Source: Mechercharimyces sp. CAU 1602
Lineage (GTDB): Bacteria; Bacillota; Bacilli; Thermoactinomycetales; JANTPT01
Assembly: GCF_024753565.1 (NCBI RefSeq)
Contig: NZ_JANTPT010000001.1
Span: forward strand, 2,087,311-2,151,310
Direction of reading: 5' to 3'
Length of the DNA: 64,000 nt
Numbering within the stretch: position 1 is the stretch's first letter; each line of letters begins with the position of its first letter. Below the pieces are notes generated by a model that saw only the letters and a list, made by a program, of their open reading frames with translations, did no database searches and was not told the DNA's origin. Positions 1 through 8,576 of the stretch are shown one piece after another. Position numbers and translations under genes: made by a program.

Positions 1-674
1 TAAGGAAGCAACGTCGTACTTACTTCCTCGTTATCCAGTACAGAAAGCGCAGCAAGATCTAAGTTATTCTCTGCTATACTGCGCGACAGGTCGATCACAT
101 ACTCCGCTTTTCGTTTACTGAACTGCAATTTTTCCAAATCACTATAGTCTAGTACAGCTACCATCTCCGCTGTTGGGAAAACGGATAATAATTGCTGATT
201 CCATGATAGTGACGGCGAAGAAAATGCGATGAGACGATCAATTAACGTGGCTGCAAAAGAGAGGTTTAACTGCTGACCGATGATTGTACGCATCAAACAT
301 TCATATAGAGAAGGCTCCCGTATCAAATGAAGTCCCCACCGCTGCGCAACCACTTTTGTCAAGATCTCATCTTGCTCTGCATGCTTGTAAAAAGGAGTAA
401 GGTCCGTATTTAAAGAAAACATATGAGCTATCAATTGCTTCAGCTCATTCTCTTCTTCCTGTGAAGGCTTCCCGAATACTTGCACACGCAATACCACTTC
501 CGGTTCATCCGACCCTGCTATCCCTATTACATAGATCCCTCCCTGGGTTGTGCGCAAGGTGCGATAAAAAAAACCATCCATCTGAATATAACTCGACTTA
601 GAAAACGAAAGGAGGCGCCTCATCGTTTGAGCAAACGAGTAAGGCACCTGTGGCTTAAATTCCCATGTTAGCAT
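1..674 (-). CDS. DNA-3-methyladenine glycosylase II, AlkA/YfjP-like (partial, C-terminus outside window)
   Basis: Read on the minus strand, a frame opens at the ATG at 674 and runs to the window edge, giving about 224 N-terminal codons. It resembles the AlkA/YfjP group of base-excision-repair glycosylases that remove alkylated purines. The helix ending in IIGQQ (residues 131-135) and the following KRKAEY stretch (187-192) match the HhH-GPD core. The catalytic Asp would lie beyond the edge and cannot be checked. An AAGGAG site nine bases upstream supports the start. No partner gene is evident: the next gene, a cell-wall protein, lies upstream on the same strand. Family call fairly sure, exact substrate unknown. 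Confidence 0.8.
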   Translation of the reverse strand, partial: MLTWEFKPQVPYSFAQTMRRLLSFSKSSYIQMDGFFYRTLRTTQGGIYVIGIAGSDEPEVVLRVQVFGKPSQEEENELKQLIAHMFSLNTDLTPFYKHAEQDEILTKVVAQRWGLHLIREPSLYECLMRTIIGQQLNLSFAATLIDRLIAFSSPSLSWNQQLLSVFPTAEMVAVLDYSDLEKLQFSKRKAEYVIDLSRSIAENNLDLAALSVLDNEEVSTTLLP

Positions 675-709
675 TTACTTAAGCTCCTTTTTCTCCATCC
701 TCCATACAG

Positions 710-1360
710 CTAATTCACCACTTCAACTTTAAAACCCTTTTTCACACCGAACTGACGTGCCTCACTCACATCTTCCATAAAGATATCAATACGCTTTCCT
801 TGTATGGCACTGCCCGTATCTTGAGCAACAAAATAACCGAGCCCATCTATATAAACACGTGATCCAATTGGAATCACTTGCGGATCAACCGCAACTGTAA
901 TCCCCTCTACTGCTTTAGCACCACTAGAGGTAATTCCATAACCTGGGTCACCCGCTTTTTTGCCTGTTGATTCTGGACCTGCTGTATACGCAGTCAAAGT
1001 GAATTCGCCTACTGCATCCCCTCGCACCATCGCCGGCACCGCATTCGCCTCTTCACTTTTTTTCTTCTCCGAGTTTGCTTGATCCATAGATGCTGTCTTT
1101 TCTTCGTTTGATTGTGGTACTTTTAATTTCTGACCTACACGTATGAGTGCTGGATTTACCAACTGATTAAGCTGTGAAATCGTATCCACATCCGTCTGAT
1201 AGCGTTTTGCTAGATTAAAGACGGTGTCTCCCTTCACTACAGTGATCAGCGTATAGGGCTTTTTTTTCGCCTCTACTTCATCTTCTTTTCCTTGCATACC
1301 ATTCACAGATAGATAGAGAAGTAACAACGTGCACAATAAGAATAAGCATCGTTTAAGCAT
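710..1360 (-). CDS. Secreted LysM and 3D-domain cell-wall protein (YocH-like)
   Basis: A 216-residue exported protein. A signal peptide (basic MLKR, then a Leu-rich segment) is followed by one LysM peptidoglycan-binding domain (about residues 36-83, with VKGDTVFNLAKRY and IRVGQKLKVP). A linker leads to a C-terminal 3D domain (about 117-216) with the Asp-containing motifs VAVDP, AQDTG and RIDIF expected for the double-psi barrel related to lytic transglycosylase MltA. It probably remodels peptidoglycan, as YocH-type proteins do. I chose the ATG at 1360 because GAGGGAG lies nine bases upstream; an ATG six codons earlier has no site. It stands alone between an alkA-like gene and a membrane protein gene. 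Confidence 0.85.
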   Translation of the reverse strand: MLKRCLFLLCTLLLLYLSVNGMQGKEDEVEAKKKPYTLITVVKGDTVFNLAKRYQTDVDTISQLNQLVNPALIRVGQKLKVPQSNEEKTASMDQANSEKKKSEEANAVPAMVRGDAVGEFTLTAYTAGPESTGKKAGDPGYGITSSGAKAVEGITVAVDPQVIPIGSRVYIDGLGYFVAQDTGSAIQGKRIDIFMEDVSEARQFGVKKGFKVEVVN

Positions 1361-1480
1361 CTTATCCGTCTCCCTCATAGATTAATAGATACATCGTTTT
1401 ATTCTCAAGGTTGACCAAAAGATACTACTTCTATACCTATCTTCAACAAGATCTTTAGTATAGGTAATTTACATTTTATG

Positions 1481-2710
1481 CTAAGACGATAGCTTATGGG
1501 GACGCGAACGCTCATACTGATCGTGGATAAGAATCACACTGAAAAAGAATAACAATCCGATTTGGGGGGTTTGGATCGGATGATCATACATCCCGTGGCT
1601 TAAAAGCGCCACCACAACAGAGGTGAGCATCCCTGCTAATCGTTTTTCAACCCGAAGGATCGCATCTTTGCGCCAGCGGCGAGCACGGGAAATGGTTAAA
1701 ACAACCAATAAACAGAATCCCACAAATCCAGCTACACCATATTCACTCGCCACACTGAGAAACGTGTTATGCGCATGATTAATAGTATCCCCGGTACGTT
1801 CGTAAAAAAGTTGCCCAAAGCGAAGGGGGAGGGTTCCTAATGCCCAATGATCTAGAAATATTTGAAACGAATTTTGCCAGACACCAATCCTCACCTTGGC
1901 TGTAGCAAATAACGTTTCTTCCCGTGGAATTAACGTTCGATTGGTATATACCAATGCTGCCAATCCCACCAAGCTAAGAAATAATCCTACTGTTCGTTTA
2001 CGGTTGCCCGTCATCCATACTTGCACCAAAAGACCAATCAGTAGTCCCACCCAAGCTCCGCGCGATCCCGTGAACCAGATGGTGGTGCAATAGAAGAAAA
2101 AGCAAGCGAGCGCAAACCACTTTTGCCATTTTACAGTCAATACGTAGGCAGCATAAATACTGATCAATGCTAAACAAATAAACATTGCTGCCGCTAAATT
2201 AGAATTAAGTGCTGTGGCCACAACTCTCGTATGAGAAATGTTTTGCAAAGGATAATAGCCTAAGATAAAGAGGAGGGGCTCTTTATACATAGGAAACCAT
2301 CCTAGACGTTGTAAAGTCGCTACCACGGCAGGGTACAATCCTAATAGCCAAAACAGCAAATACACCCGCTGTATCTGCCTCCACGTCCAGCCCAGAGACT
2401 TCACCCATAAACTAAGGGTGTAGTATAGAAAAAACGTAAGCATTGGAATAAGTACAATTGGAATACCATAATAATAGACCGGCTCCAGTACCCAACTTAG
2501 TAATGAGATCGCCATTAGCAACAAAAAGAATCCTTCTGGCCATGCTTTCACTTTCCAATTGAATTGCCTTTGTACCACACTTTGAATTCCCATCCATGCA
2601 AGGATCAGCACAGGAATCACAGGAGAGATCAAAATCGATATGTATAACGCGAGCACGAATTTCTCCCGCTGATCAAGAGTATTGTATATAGATCTTAGCT
2701 TTTCTTTCAT
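1481..2710 (-). CDS. O-antigen ligase / polysaccharide polymerase family membrane protein (Wzy/WaaL-like)
   Basis: A 409-residue integral membrane protein with about eleven hydrophobic segments. One larger hydrophilic loop lies after FTGSRGAWVG and carries a HAHNTFLSVASEYG motif. GSRG followed by H-x-HN-x-FL is typical of the Wzy_C/O-antigen ligase family, which transfers or polymerises lipid-linked glycans at the outer face of the membrane. In Gram-positives the substrate is often an exopolysaccharide or wall glycan; here it is unknown. The start is set at 2710, where GGAGGTAATT precedes ATG; a longer frame from 2767 has no binding site. No glycosyltransferase genes adjoin it, so it looks like an orphan. 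Confidence 0.75.
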   Translation of the reverse strand: MKEKLRSIYNTLDQREKFVLALYISILISPVIPVLILAWMGIQSVVQRQFNWKVKAWPEGFFLLLMAISLLSWVLEPVYYYGIPIVLIPMLTFFLYYTLSLWVKSLGWTWRQIQRVYLLFWLLGLYPAVVATLQRLGWFPMYKEPLLFILGYYPLQNISHTRVVATALNSNLAAAMFICLALISIYAAYVLTVKWQKWFALACFFFYCTTIWFTGSRGAWVGLLIGLLVQVWMTGNRKRTVGLFLSLVGLAALVYTNRTLIPREETLFATAKVRIGVWQNSFQIFLDHWALGTLPLRFGQLFYERTGDTINHAHNTFLSVASEYGVAGFVGFCLLVVLTISRARRWRKDAILRVEKRLAGMLTSVVVALLSHGMYDHPIQTPQIGLLFFFSVILIHDQYERSRPHKLSS

Positions 2711-2918
2711 AATTACCTCCAGGTAAAGACCCGTCTCAATTATAAACCCGTCATCATATAAGACCACAAAATTGCACTTTTGTAAAACCCCTCTTAGCAG
2801 TTAGCAGCAAAGAGGCGATTCTGCAATAATTGTCATGATTTTATCATGATATAACGATACCAGTAAAACACCCAAATATTTCAACATTATTTTCTTTCTA
2901 TTATGTAGCATGCTTAGC

Positions 2919-2947
2919 TTGACAAAAACTAAAAGAAAAAATAATGT
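2919..2947 (+). promoter_or_regulatory. Possible sigma-A promoter of the LuxR-type regulator gene
   Basis: A perfect TTGACA at 2919-2924 is followed after 17 bases by TAATGT (2942-2947), a weak -10. The gene starts at 3004 behind GGGAGGGTG. The -35 is convincing but the -10 is not. A better TATACT at 2956-2961 is 31 bases from the -35, too far to be used with it. Confidence 0.35.
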
Positions 2948-3003
2948 GGTGTTAATATACTATAACGGTGGATATCTCAAGATGTACCAAGGGAGGGTGA
3001 AAA

Positions 3004-3735
3004 ATGAACGGAAATCACATTACAGTGCCAAGTGGGCTATTTCTTCTGCAATCGTTAGTCCAATTTGAGCAAACCCTTCTCCATCACCGCTCCTTACATG
3101 ATTTACTTAATCAAACCCTTCATCATATCTGTACACTAACTCCCTTTACACGCGGTTGTTTGTTTTGGCATTCCCCTCTTTCCCATCTCCCCGGTCAAAT
3201 CTATACCTACCGTGTGGAAGAAGGCGAAGTCTCCAATACTGTTAAGCCCTTCTACCCCATTCAGGAATTTTGTCCAATGCTCTCAACAGGCCGGCCTCTC
3301 TACCTCAATAATGTAAGCCCTTACATTCCGAGTAAATGGGTAGAACAATTTCATCTCAGTTCAGTCTATGTCGTCCCTCTTCGTGGACAACACCAAAAAT
3401 TAGCAGGAGTATTCATATTAGATATTGATGGTCGTCCGTTCCAGCCCACTTCAGAACTATCTCATTTGCTTGAAACACTTCATCTCCAGATCCTTCTCGC
3501 CATCCGTCCCTATCTCATGCCTAATTCAACGACATCACCCTCTCCTCTGAGTACGCGTGAGCAACAGGTGCTCCAACAAATTGCGAAAGGATACAACACA
3601 AAGAAGATCGCTCAATCTCTTTTGATTAGCGATCATACCGTCAATGAATACGCCAGTTCCATCCTCTATAAACTAGAAGCCAAAAACCGCGCAGAAGCGG
3701 TCGCAGTAGGATTAAGAAAGGGCTGGATCGAATAA
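3004..3735 (+). CDS. GAF-like sensor with LuxR-type C-terminal DNA-binding domain
   Basis: A 243-residue predicted cytoplasmic transcription regulator. The first about 165 residues look like a GAF-type sensor (VYVVPLRGQHQKLAGVFILD resembles its central strands). The C-terminal 65 residues are a LuxR/GerE helix-turn-helix (LSTREQQVLQQIAKGY, then KKIAQSLLISDHTVNEY). There is no receiver domain, so it probably senses a small ligand or redox cue directly. It is divergent from the O-antigen-ligase-like gene and monocistronic, with a strong terminator overlapping its stop codon. Target genes cannot be told from the sequence. Confidence 0.8.
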   Translation: MNGNHITVPSGLFLLQSLVQFEQTLLHHRSLHDLLNQTLHHICTLTPFTRGCLFWHSPLSHLPGQIYTYRVEEGEVSNTVKPFYPIQEFCPMLSTGRPLYLNNVSPYIPSKWVEQFHLSSVYVVPLRGQHQKLAGVFILDIDGRPFQPTSELSHLLETLHLQILLAIRPYLMPNSTTSPSPLSTREQQVLQQIAKGYNTKKIAQSLLISDHTVNEYASSILYKLEAKNRAEAVAVGLRKGWIE

Positions 3736-3746
3736 TCCAGCCCTTT
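3717..3746 (+). terminator. Rho-independent terminator of the LuxR-type regulator
   Basis: A perfect 12-bp inverted repeat (3717-3728 and 3735-3746) with a six-base loop spans the stop codon and ends in CCCTTTCTTT. Confidence 0.85.
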
Positions 3747-3805
3747 CTTTATAAACTAACCTTCTTCTTACAACGAGGGACTTCATACTATATATTTCTC
3801 ATAAA

Positions 3806-3840
3806 AAAGCACCCCGTTTTTACTTTCTACAGGGTGCTTT
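3806..3840 (-). terminator. Terminator downstream of rlmD
   Basis: A 9-bp stem, AAAGCACCC at 3806-3814 against GGGTGCTTT at 3832-3840, overlaps the rlmD stop. On the minus strand it continues into a T-run. Confidence 0.75.
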
Positions 3841-5196
3841 AAACCAAGCTACACACTCCACATGACTGGTCTGAGGAAACATGTCAACAGGTTGGACTTC
3901 TTGAATCAACCATCCCTTCTCCTGTAGATAGCGGCTATCGCGCGCTAGTGTAGATGGGTTGCAAGAAACATAAACAAGGCGGTCAGGGTTCATTTCCACA
4001 ATAGCGTCCAATAGCTCAGGAGCACACCCTTTTCGCGGCGGGTCGACAACAACCACCTCTGGTGTGATCCCTTGCTGCTGCCATTGAGGCATCACCTCTT
4101 CCGCTAAGCCAGCTTCAAAGTGGACATGCTCCACTCCGTTTAAACTAGCGTTTTTCTTAGCGTCCTCGATCGCTTGCGGTACGGATTCTATTCCGTACAC
4201 ATACCCCGCATGCTCTGCTAGATAAAGTGCAATCGTACCAATACCACAGTAAGCATCAATCACCGTTTCTGTTCCTGACAGCTGTGCATATTGTCGTACT
4301 TGCTCATATAATACTTCTGTCTGTTCGGGATTAACCTGATAAAAAGAGTGTGGAGAAATAGAAAAGGTAACTTTACCGATCATATCTTGGATATAAGGCT
4401 CCCCCCACAACAATTTATTCTCCCGTCCCATAATGACATTGTTTTTCTGTTGATTAATATTATGAACAATTGACTTTACCTGTGGGAGGCGACTCTGTAG
4501 AGCTCGCACTACTTTCGCCTGCTGTGGTAACTCCTTGCCATTTGTGACCAGGATCACCATCTGTTCGTTCGTCTTCACCCCGGTACGAACGATGATATGA
4601 CGTAATAGTCCTTGATGGGTCTTCTCATTGTAAATAGAGAGTCCACACTCCTGCGCTATTTCCTTCACCATGCGCACCGTTTCATCATTTTCCGGTCGTT
4701 GAATAAGGCATTGATCCATATCGATAATATGGTGCGTTCCCGCTTGATAAAAGCCTGCCACTATTTTCCCTTTGTTTTTCGCCACAGGTACTTGCGCCTT
4801 ATTGCGATATTGCCACGGGTTATCCATCCCCTTAACAGGATGAATGTGAACATGGCTCAATTTAGCGATTCGCTCAAATTGATCCTGTACCTGCTCACGT
4901 TTCATCTCTAACTGTGCTGTATAAGATAAATGTTGCACCTGACATCCACCACAGCGATCATATATAGGACAAGGTGGCTGGACACGAGCCGGACTCTCCT
5001 TCTCCCAACTTTTAACGTGAGCCTTTCCATATGTTTTTTTCACTTGAACCACTTGTACCTCTACAATTTCTCCAGGAATAGCCTGAGGTACAAATAATGT
5101 AAACCCATCCACTCTGCCAATCCCATCACCGGAATGACTCTGACCTGTTATCTCAATTGTAACCCGTTCTCCTGGCTGTACCGGTGGCTTACTCAT
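3820..5196 (-). CDS. rlmD: 23S rRNA (uracil-C5)-methyltransferase, RlmD/RlmCD family
   Basis: A 458-residue SAM-dependent enzyme that makes 5-methyluridine in 23S rRNA. An N-terminal TRAM RNA-binding domain (about residues 5-62) is followed by the iron-sulfur cysteines C76, C82 and C85, with a fourth near residue 163. Next come a Rossmann methyltransferase core (VIDAYCGIGTIALYLAEH) and VVDPPRKG, and the catalytic Cys is C412 in YVSCNPSTLARD. Length and motif order match the family fully. In Bacillus one paralogue (RlmCD) modifies two uridines, and which sites are used here cannot be told. It lies 46 bases downstream of dagK, probably co-transcribed. AAGGAG lies eight bases before the ATG. Confidence 0.92.
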   Translation of the reverse strand: MSKPPVQPGERVTIEITGQSHSGDGIGRVDGFTLFVPQAIPGEIVEVQVVQVKKTYGKAHVKSWEKESPARVQPPCPIYDRCGGCQVQHLSYTAQLEMKREQVQDQFERIAKLSHVHIHPVKGMDNPWQYRNKAQVPVAKNKGKIVAGFYQAGTHHIIDMDQCLIQRPENDETVRMVKEIAQECGLSIYNEKTHQGLLRHIIVRTGVKTNEQMVILVTNGKELPQQAKVVRALQSRLPQVKSIVHNINQQKNNVIMGRENKLLWGEPYIQDMIGKVTFSISPHSFYQVNPEQTEVLYEQVRQYAQLSGTETVIDAYCGIGTIALYLAEHAGYVYGIESVPQAIEDAKKNASLNGVEHVHFEAGLAEEVMPQWQQQGITPEVVVVDPPRKGCAPELLDAIVEMNPDRLVYVSCNPSTLARDSRYLQEKGWLIQEVQPVDMFPQTSHVECVAWFKAPCRK

Positions 5197-5211
5197 ACAT
5201 CTATCTCCTTC

Positions 5212-5243
5212 TCTTCCCTACTTCCCTACTTCCCTACTTCCCT
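5212..5243. repeat. Short tandem repeat, octamer CTACTTCC, about four copies
   Basis: The + strand reads CTTCCCTA units repeated about four times with an 8-base period. It sits between the dagK stop and the rlmD ribosome binding site. On the mRNA strand it is a purine-rich GGGAAGTA series directly before the AAGGAG of rlmD. Confidence 0.8.
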
Positions 5244-6124
5244 CAACAGATCAATTCAAGATGATGCGGGAATACTTCAAACGTACCGGAAACGGTACCT
5301 CCCCATTCCCCGTCCACATTAAGCTGCATTTCGCTTGAAGAATGTACTTCAACTCGGTCTGTCTGGAAGTAGAGCACATGTGAGTCCTGGGGGTGCTCTC
5401 CTTTTAGTAGCAAACTAATAAGATGAATAAGATCTGGCAATCCACACTTCCGTACCCCTAATACATCTAACTTCCCATCTGTCATAGTGGCCTGCGGTGC
5501 CAAGCGAGGAAATCCACCAATCGCAGGACTATTAGCTACGATAAGTAAAATTAACTCTTCTTCATATGAGTGCGAAGCCGTTTTCAACTCCACTGGAAAT
5601 GGCTCAACTAATTTACTTAGCCTCTCTAATCCCTTAGCATAGTAAGCCGCTTGACCTAGAACAGTCTTGAGGCGACTAGGAACTTCGTATGTTATCTCCG
5701 TGAGTGACCCAGCTGCCGCCACATTTAAGAAATAGCGCCCATTCACTTTACCAATGTCTACTTTCTTACCACTACCTTTTCCTAGTACCTCAGTCGCTTG
5801 CAACAAATCCCGTGGCAGACCCAAAGCGCGAGCAAAGTCATTGCTCGTTCCCCCCGGAATAATTCCTAGCTGAGGACGTTGATCAAGCACTGACAATCCA
5901 TTTATCACTTCATGGATAGTACCGTCTCCACCAGCTGCGATAACAACATCATATCCATTTTCACCCGCCTGCTTCGCTGCCTCCGCCGCGTCCCATCTTC
6001 CCGTTGTTGCATGACAAGACGTTTGCAAACCACACTCTTCCAGTTTGTTTAAGATTGCAGACAGTTTTCGTTCCACCGCTTCCCTTCCCGCAGATGGATT
6101 ATAGATTAATCGCGCTCGTCTCAT
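5243..6124 (-). CDS. dagK: Diacylglycerol/lipid kinase (DagK/YegS family)
   Basis: A 293-residue soluble lipid kinase that phosphorylates diacylglycerol released by lipoteichoic acid synthesis, returning it to phosphatidic acid. The nucleotide-binding start IYNPSAGR (residues 7-14), the GGDGTIHEV motif near residue 65 and the GGTSNDFARALGLP loop are all present. The C-terminal beta-sandwich domain is complete. The start has GGGGGGAG upstream. In Bacillus dagK commonly sits near gatCAB and the rlmCD gene, and this locus shows the same arrangement. A divergent gene of unknown function starts 86 bases away. Confidence 0.9.
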   Translation of the reverse strand: MRRARLIYNPSAGREAVERKLSAILNKLEECGLQTSCHATTGRWDAAEAAKQAGENGYDVVIAAGGDGTIHEVINGLSVLDQRPQLGIIPGGTSNDFARALGLPRDLLQATEVLGKGSGKKVDIGKVNGRYFLNVAAAGSLTEITYEVPSRLKTVLGQAAYYAKGLERLSKLVEPFPVELKTASHSYEEELILLIVANSPAIGGFPRLAPQATMTDGKLDVLGVRKCGLPDLIHLISLLLKGEHPQDSHVLYFQTDRVEVHSSSEMQLNVDGEWGGTVSGTFEVFPHHLELIC

Positions 6125-6210
6125 TTTTTCTCTCCCCCCAATGGTCTATTCGTACCTCTTGGCGCTTATGGTGTAGTGAAGCCATCTATTTGTCCAATGG
6201 AGGTTATCCC

Positions 6211-6738
6211 ATGTCCGATCAAGCTCCTTCTGAAGAGACACCCCCCTCATCAGAGAAACCATCCGCTCCTCCAGAACAAGATAAGTCGGAAACAGAAAAA
6301 AATCTCCAAGCACAAAGTGATGTACAACAAGCAATCTATGCAGAAGAAGTCATTTGCTCACTTACTGCCCAAATCTTACTCGTTCACCAGACCCCTTCTG
6401 CCCCGGCGTTGTGGAACGAAGTAATTAGAGAAAACCATGAAACATGTTATCACTTGCTAACGGCGATGGGATGCATAAAGCGAATGCAATGTGGAGACTG
6501 GCATCCGCAACTACTATCCACTCTCGTTCACTGCCTTTACTACACTCGCACACACTTACGTTCCCGAGCCGGCTACCTAAATCAATTGTGCACAGCAACA
6601 TCCACTACTGAGAAAACAGCCATCCAAGCACTGATGCACTGGGCTGCAATCGAAGAAGAGCACCTGCAATGTGCCATGTTCTCCGTCCAAGCGATTATCG
6701 GTTTAGACCGCTGGAACGAGTTAGCTGAAGGAAAGTAG
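6211..6738 (+). CDS. Conserved-looking helical protein of unknown function
   Basis: I do not recognise this 175-residue protein. The first 40 residues are Ser/Pro/Glu/Lys-rich and likely disordered. The rest is predicted helical, with an ENHETCYHLL segment and a later WAAIEEEHLQCA segment. Glu/His pairs on separate helices recall ferritin-like bundles, but this is a weak resemblance only. I set the start at 6211 because GGAGG lies seven bases upstream. A longer frame from 6004 would run through the divergent dagK start and has no binding site. No signal peptide is seen. Confidence 0.6.
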   Translation: MSDQAPSEETPPSSEKPSAPPEQDKSETEKNLQAQSDVQQAIYAEEVICSLTAQILLVHQTPSAPALWNEVIRENHETCYHLLTAMGCIKRMQCGDWHPQLLSTLVHCLYYTRTHLRSRAGYLNQLCTATSTTEKTAIQALMHWAAIEEEHLQCAMFSVQAIIGLDRWNELAEGK

Positions 6739-6742
6739 CGCT

Positions 6743-7060
6743 CTAATCATCTGATTTTCTAAGCCTCCGTTGCGCTTGTAAGGAAAAGAAAGCAAAGAAT
6801 AGACTAATGATCCCCATCAAGTAATTGCTCTCATCTGCATAGAAGAACTGAATCAACGCATTTCCCATTAAAACCGCTGTTAACAGCAAATAGATAGGAC
6901 GAGAAAATGGTTTCCCTATAAACTCGAAAATCAGGACAAAGAAATACAGCGCGATCGAAAAATAATGCACAGCAAACATCGGCTGTGGGTTTACAGTCAA
7001 ATAGGAAATCCCCCCTATGATCATAAAAACAACAATTAACGCATATAACACAACCATCAT
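6743..7060 (-). CDS. Small four-helix membrane protein of unknown function
   Basis: A 105-residue protein made almost entirely of four hydrophobic segments (about residues 3-22, 28-48, 56-74 and 81-95), with a basic C-terminal tail QRRLRKSDD. I recognise no catalytic motif. A GAGGTG site lies eight bases upstream of the first of two ATGs. It follows gatB but a hairpin separates them, so separate transcription is likely. It converges with the gene of unknown function at 6211-6738, with only four bases between the stops. Confidence 0.65.
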   Translation of the reverse strand: MMVVLYALIVVFMIIGGISYLTVNPQPMFAVHYFSIALYFFVLIFEFIGKPFSRPIYLLLTAVLMGNALIQFFYADESNYLMGIISLFFAFFSLQAQRRLRKSDD

Positions 7061-7110
7061 ACGTAACGCACCTCAATTCTGTCTTACTTAAAAATAGGAA
7101 GGAAGAAGAC

Positions 7111-7133
7111 GCCCGCTTTTTAGAAAAGCGGGC
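7111..7133 (-). terminator. Terminator after gatB
   Basis: GCCCGCTTTT (7111-7120) pairs with AAAAGCGGGC (7124-7133) around a three-base loop, ten bases after the gatB stop. The following minus-strand sequence is pyrimidine-rich rather than a pure T-run. Confidence 0.65.
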
Positions 7134-7142
7134 CGCCTTCTC

Positions 7143-8576
7143 TTAGTCGTTCATCTTTTTGAGAATCATCTCATTTACCATTTGCGGGTTGGCTTGACCA
7201 CGTGTCTGCTTCATCACTTGCCCCACCAGAAAGCCTAGTGCGCGATCTTTGCCGTTTCGATAGTCGATCACCGATTGCGGATTTTCCTGGAGAACTGCTA
7301 CCACCATCTCCTCTAGCTTTCCTTCATCACTGATCTGCACCCATCCTTTATCTTTCACAATCTGCTCAGGATCTCCACCGTGCTCAATCAGTTCACGGAA
7401 TACTTTCTTCCCTATTTTATTGCTGATCGTTCCCTGCTGAATAAGGGTAATCATCTTCGTAAGCGAAGCTGGCGAAAGTAATATATCGGACAGCATCCTC
7501 TCCTCTTTATTGAGGAAGGCGAGCAACTCACCCGTAATCCAGTTAGCTGCCAGTTTTGCGTCTGCTCCTTGTTCCATTGTTGCATCGAAAAAATCCGCCG
7601 TTGACTTCGCCGACACGAGTATGCTTGCATCGTATCTAGAAAGCCCACATTCGTTTATATAACGTTGTTGACGTGTATCAGGTAGTTCAGGGATTTGAGC
7701 ACGCACGCTCTCCTTCCATACTGGGTCCAACTCCAACTTGACAAGGTCTGGTTCAGGGAAATAACGATAATCATGCGCTTCCTCTTTGCTACGCATTACT
7801 TTTGTCTCTTCCTTTTCCTCTAACCAGCGCATCGTTTGATGCGTCACTTTTTCCCCCGCGTCCAGCACCTCTTGTTGACGCTTCTGCTCATAATAGAGTG
7901 CCCGCTCAACATTGCGGAAGGAGTTTAAGTTTTTCAGTTCTGTCTTGGTACCAAAAGCTTCTTGTCCAACTGGGCGCAAGCTTATGTTAGCGTCACAGCG
8001 GAGCGATCCTTCCTCCATCTTCACATCGGATACATCCGTATACTGCATAATCAACTTCAATTTTTCTAAGTAAGCACGCGCTTCTGCCGGAGTACGTAAA
8101 TCTGGCTCAGACACAATCTCGATCAGAGGTACTCCCACACGGTTAAAGTCGACGAGTGAGCTTTCTCCGCTCTCCTCATGTTGTAATTTACCCGCATCTT
8201 CCTCTAAATGAACACGAGTAATACCAATCCGCTTTGTTTCTCCTTCTACCTCAATATCAATCCAGCCATGCTCTCCAATGGGCTGATCGTACTGCGAAAT
8301 CTGATATGCTTTCGGACAATCAGGATAAAAGTAGTTTTTACGATCAAATTTACTAATTTCCGCTATCTCACAATGTAACGCCATCGCTGCTTTCATTGCA
8401 AGGTGAACCGCTTTCTTATTCAGCATCGGCAGTACACCAGGATGTCCTAAACATATCGGACATGTTTGTGTATTGGGTTCCTTACCGAAGTCGGTAGAGC
8501 ATCCACAAAAAATCTTCGACTGAGTAGATAGCTCTACATGAACCTCAATACCGATGACGGTTTCGTATCGAGTCAT
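7143..8576 (-). CDS. gatB: Asp-tRNA(Asn)/Glu-tRNA(Gln) amidotransferase subunit B
   Basis: A 477-residue subunit that binds the mischarged tRNA and activates it for amidation by ammonia from GatA. Typical features are IGIEVHVEL at the start, zinc-site cysteines in FCGCSTDFG and [13 protein letters not shown], the HLEEDAGKL strand, and the helical YqeY-like tail (about 330-477). Its ATG shares one base with the gatA stop (TAATG), so translation is coupled. The enzyme is needed to make Gln-tRNA and usually Asn-tRNA in Firmicutes. Length matches the family. Confidence 0.97.
   Translation of the reverse strand: MTRYETVIGIEVHVELSTQSKIFCGCSTDFGKEPNTQTCPICLGHPGVLPMLNKKAVHLAMKAAMALHCEIAEISKFDRKNYFYPDCPKAYQISQYDQPIGEHGWIDIEVEGETKRIGITRVHLEEDAGKLQHEESGESSLVDFNRVGVPLIEIVSEPDLRTPAEARAYLEKLKLIMQYTDVSDVKMEEGSLRCDANISLRPVGQEAFGTKTELKNLNSFRNVERALYYEQKRQQEVLDAGEKVTHQTMRWLEEKEETKVMRSKEEAHDYRYFPEPDLVKLELDPVWKESVRAQIPELPDTRQQRYINECGLSRYDASILVSAKSTADFFDATMEQGADAKLAANWITGELLAFLNKEERMLSDILLSPASLTKMITLIQQGTISNKIGKKVFRELIEHGGDPEQIVKDKGWVQISDEGKLEEMVVAVLQENPQSVIDYRNGKDRALGFLVGQVMKQTRGQANPQMVNEMILKKMND

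Noticed and set aside
6004..6210. N-terminal extension of the gene at 6211-6738
   Set aside because: It runs through the start of divergent dagK and has no ribosome binding site; GGAGG fits the ATG at 6211.
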